Positions 15,072-16,809 of a stretch of DNA of 16,809 nucleotides are shown here, piece after piece. The position numbers and the translations under genes are program-made. Position 1 is the first letter of the stretch. The number at the start of each line of letters is the position of its first letter. The stretch lies in contig CAWUIQ010000077.1 of assembly GCA_963922565.1 (NCBI GenBank), positions 1 through 16,809 of the forward strand, read 5' to 3'. This DNA is from JBCBKL01 sp963922565. Its GTDB lineage: Bacteria; Pseudomonadota; Alphaproteobacteria; Rhodobacterales; Rhodobacteraceae. The notes under the pieces are model-generated. The model searched no databases, was not told the origin of the DNA, and worked only from the letters and a program-made list of their open reading frames with translations.

Positions 15072-15958
15072 TCGTCGAACGTCCACGCGACCTTCTGATC
15101 AAGAAGATCCTCGCCCACGGGTTCATGATCTGCTTTTTGGCTTTGATCCTGTTCCCGTTTGTCGTGGTCCTTTCGATTTCCTTTCGGGAGGGCAATTTCG
15201 CGGTCGGATCCATCATCCCCGAAAACCCGACGCTTGAGCACTGGGTGCTTGCCTTCGGCTTTGACTATACGCGCCCGGATGGGACCGTGATCGAGCCGCC
15301 CTACCCGGTTCTTCTGTGGATGTGGAACTCGATCAAGGTTGGGCTCATCGCCGGCTTTGGGGTGTTGGCCATCGCAACGATCTCGGCCTACGCGTTCAGC
15401 CGCATCCGGATCAAAGGCAAGTCGGCGATGCTGGACGGTTTGTTCCTGATCCAGATGTTTCCGACCACGCTGGCGCTGGTCGCGATCTATGCGATCTTTG
15501 ATGCACTGGGCGAGGTGACACCAATCCTCGGGCTGAACTCCCATCTCGCCCTGATCCTGATCTACCTGGCTGGCGTGACACTGCATATTTGGACGATCAA
15601 GGGTTACTTCGACAGCATCGATACCGCGCTGGATAAGGCCGCGATGATCGACGGGGCGACCCCGTGGCAAACGTTTCGGCACATCTTTCTGCCCTTGGCG
15701 ACACCGATCATGTCGGTGGTCTTCGTGCTGGCTTTCATCGGGTTCATCAACGACTACCCGATTGCCTCGGTCCTGATCCGGTCCGAGGAAAAGATGACGC
15801 TGGCCGTCGGCAGCCGGCTGTACCTGAACGAGTTCAAGTATCTCTGGGGTGACTTCGCCGCTGCGGCAATCCTGTCCGGCCTGCCCATCACGATCGTTTT
15901 CCTGATCGCTCAGCGCTATCTGGTCAGCGGATTGAGCGAGGGGGCCGTGAAGGGCTGA
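15068..15958 (+). CDS. malG: Maltose ABC transporter permease MalG
   Basis: 296 residues, the same length as E. coli MalG. Six membrane segments are expected; the first is at about 17-36. A periplasmic loop with REGNFAVGSIIPENPTLEHW follows, as in enterobacterial MalG. The EAA loop runs DKAAMIDGA (189-197) to IFLP. The C-terminus LVSGLSEGAVKG matches the MalG tail that reaches into the substrate pathway and the ATPase interface. Shine-Dalgarno AGGAGG lies 5 nt before the ATG. It is the last gene of the rightward operon, followed at once by a likely terminator. It forms the membrane channel with MalF. Confidence 0.94.
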   Translation: MIVERPRDLLIKKILAHGFMICFLALILFPFVVVLSISFREGNFAVGSIIPENPTLEHWVLAFGFDYTRPDGTVIEPPYPVLLWMWNSIKVGLIAGFGVLAIATISAYAFSRIRIKGKSAMLDGLFLIQMFPTTLALVAIYAIFDALGEVTPILGLNSHLALILIYLAGVTLHIWTIKGYFDSIDTALDKAAMIDGATPWQTFRHIFLPLATPIMSVVFVLAFIGFINDYPIASVLIRSEEKMTLAVGSRLYLNEFKYLWGDFAAAAILSGLPITIVFLIAQRYLVSGLSEGAVKG

Positions 15959-15967
15959 CCTCGGCCC
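15952..15967 (+). terminator. Probable rho-independent terminator of the malEFG operon
   Basis: GGGCTG pairs with CGGCCC (6 bp, one G-U) around the tetraloop ACCT, followed by ATCGCATTTTCATTT. It overlaps the malG stop codon. The T-run is interrupted, so termination may be partial. There is no T-run in the minus direction. Confidence 0.5.
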
Positions 15968-15976
15968 ATCGCATTT

Positions 15977-16809
15977 TCATTTCGTTGCGCTCAGATCACC
16001 CGGAATACACCCGCGGGCACAGAACTGCATGTCGCTGGGCGCGACCGACCAGATCGTTTTGTCGTTTGGCGGTTTTTCCTTGAAATCAATATCTACACAG
16101 CTGGCCGCGTCACGGTCGTAGTACTTATCGCGCGGGTCCACATTGCCGAACTCATCGAAACCGGAAATAAGCCGCATCGTCGGCTGCCACCGTTTTCCCG
16201 TCAGCGTAAGGTTGGAATAGTAGGCAACGAGCTCGATATCCTCTCCGCGTGCGAACATCTTGTACTTCATCTTGACGCCACCGATTTCGCCGTCGATTTC
16301 TCCCTCTTGCAGGCCATCCTCGATGGACATGACCCACCGTCGGATCAGCGGAATGTCGATGTTCTGGTCGCCCTCCTCGCAAGTGAGCCGCTTGTACGAA
16401 AAGACCTCTAACGTGGCGCTTGTGCGGATGGGATTGGTGTGAAGGCGCAAGCTGCTATAGACTGGTTTGATATCGGCATTTTCGATCGGCGCGCCATTCA
16501 CGACACAGTTCTTCTGAAGCACTGCAATCTCCATCAGAACCATGTCAGAGAAGGATGACGCGAGGCCGCCACGCGCGGACTGCTCCATCAAGGCGCTAAA
16601 GCCGGGCGCCTGCAATACCCGATTCCCCTCGAACTCCAAAAAGATCTCGACCGGGTCGATCGATTGCAGTTGGGGAGAGCTGCCGAACAGCAAATTCTCC
16701 GGATCGTCAGGGTCAACAATACGATGGTGATTGAACTCAAAAAGCTCCTCGCCGCCCGAATAGATCGGGTTTCCAGCTTCATCGAAGGTCACGGTGCCGT
16801 CTTCGGAAA
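15977..16809 (-). CDS. Unrecognised cysteine-containing protein, 5' end beyond the window
   Basis: At least 277 residues, open to the right edge; the true start is not in the window. I do not recognise a family. The visible part is acidic and has no long hydrophobic segment. It mixes beta-rich stretches (MKYKMFARGEDIELVAYYSN) with a short helical-looking part (GFSALMEQSARGGLASSFSD). Five cysteines are visible (KNCVV, LTCEE, SCVDI and FCARGC), suggesting an exported, disulfide-bonded protein. It converges on malG with an 18 nt gap and has no evident tie to sugar uptake. Confidence 0.75.
   Translation of the reverse strand, partial: SEDGTVTFDEAGNPIYSGGEELFEFNHHRIVDPDDPENLLFGSSPQLQSIDPVEIFLEFEGNRVLQAPGFSALMEQSARGGLASSFSDMVLMEIAVLQKNCVVNGAPIENADIKPVYSSLRLHTNPIRTSATLEVFSYKRLTCEEGDQNIDIPLIRRWVMSIEDGLQEGEIDGEIGGVKMKYKMFARGEDIELVAYYSNLTLTGKRWQPTMRLISGFDEFGNVDPRDKYYDRDAASCVDIDFKEKPPNDKTIWSVAPSDMQFCARGCIPGDLSATK

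Noticed and set aside
14258..15682. A 474-codon open frame on the minus strand opposite malF and malG
   Set aside because: It is rich in Arg, Asp and Gln with no domain, and lies across two clear permease genes and their junction.

Overview
The window is GC-rich and densely coded. Gene content, codon choice and the style of the sugar-transport genes suggest an alphaproteobacterium, most like the Rhodobacteraceae; this is an inference from the sequence alone. It holds two carbohydrate or polyol uptake modules, one orphan exported hydrolase and one unrecognised protein gene. I see no tRNA, rRNA, CRISPR array, insertion sequence or phage gene.

Region 1 (1-7056, all on the minus strand, transcribed right to left) is one tight operon. 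Its order is periplasmic solute-binding protein, permease, permease, a 62-residue membrane protein, ABC ATPase, a second and different ABC ATPase, and a fused DhaK-DhaL dihydroxyacetone-type kinase that runs off the left edge. Most junctions are 4-8 nt overlaps or gaps of 12 nt or less. The exception is the 97 nt gap after the binding-protein gene, which contains a hairpin. Upstream lie two near-identical 16 bp palindromes 30 bp apart (7131-7146 and 7161-7176), probably operators for a repressor encoded outside the window. The logic is import of a small polyol or ketose followed by phosphorylation of a ketone intermediate by the kinase. The substrate is not determined; glycerol, dihydroxyacetone or a C4 polyol or ketose are candidates.

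Region 2 (7339-8316, minus) is a stand-alone serine beta-lactamase-like hydrolase with a twin-arginine-type leader. It sits between the two modules.

Region 3 (8413-15958) is a maltose or alpha-glucoside module arranged around a divergent promoter. A LacI-family repressor (likely TTG start) and malK are transcribed leftward. A GH13 alpha-glucosidase, malE, malF and malG are transcribed rightward. A perfect palindrome (CAAAACGTTTTG) overlaps the -35 element of a good candidate promoter for the rightward operon. MalE, MalF and MalG closely resemble the enterobacterial proteins; MalF even keeps the long periplasmic P2 loop. Control is by LacI rather than MalT, and a cytoplasmic alpha-glucosidase replaces the amylomaltase/phosphorylase route. 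A 10 bp perfect hairpin sits between malE and malF, and malF has no visible Shine-Dalgarno.

Region 4 (15977-16809, minus, partial) encodes a cysteine-containing protein I do not recognise. It converges on malG, with a probable terminator between them.
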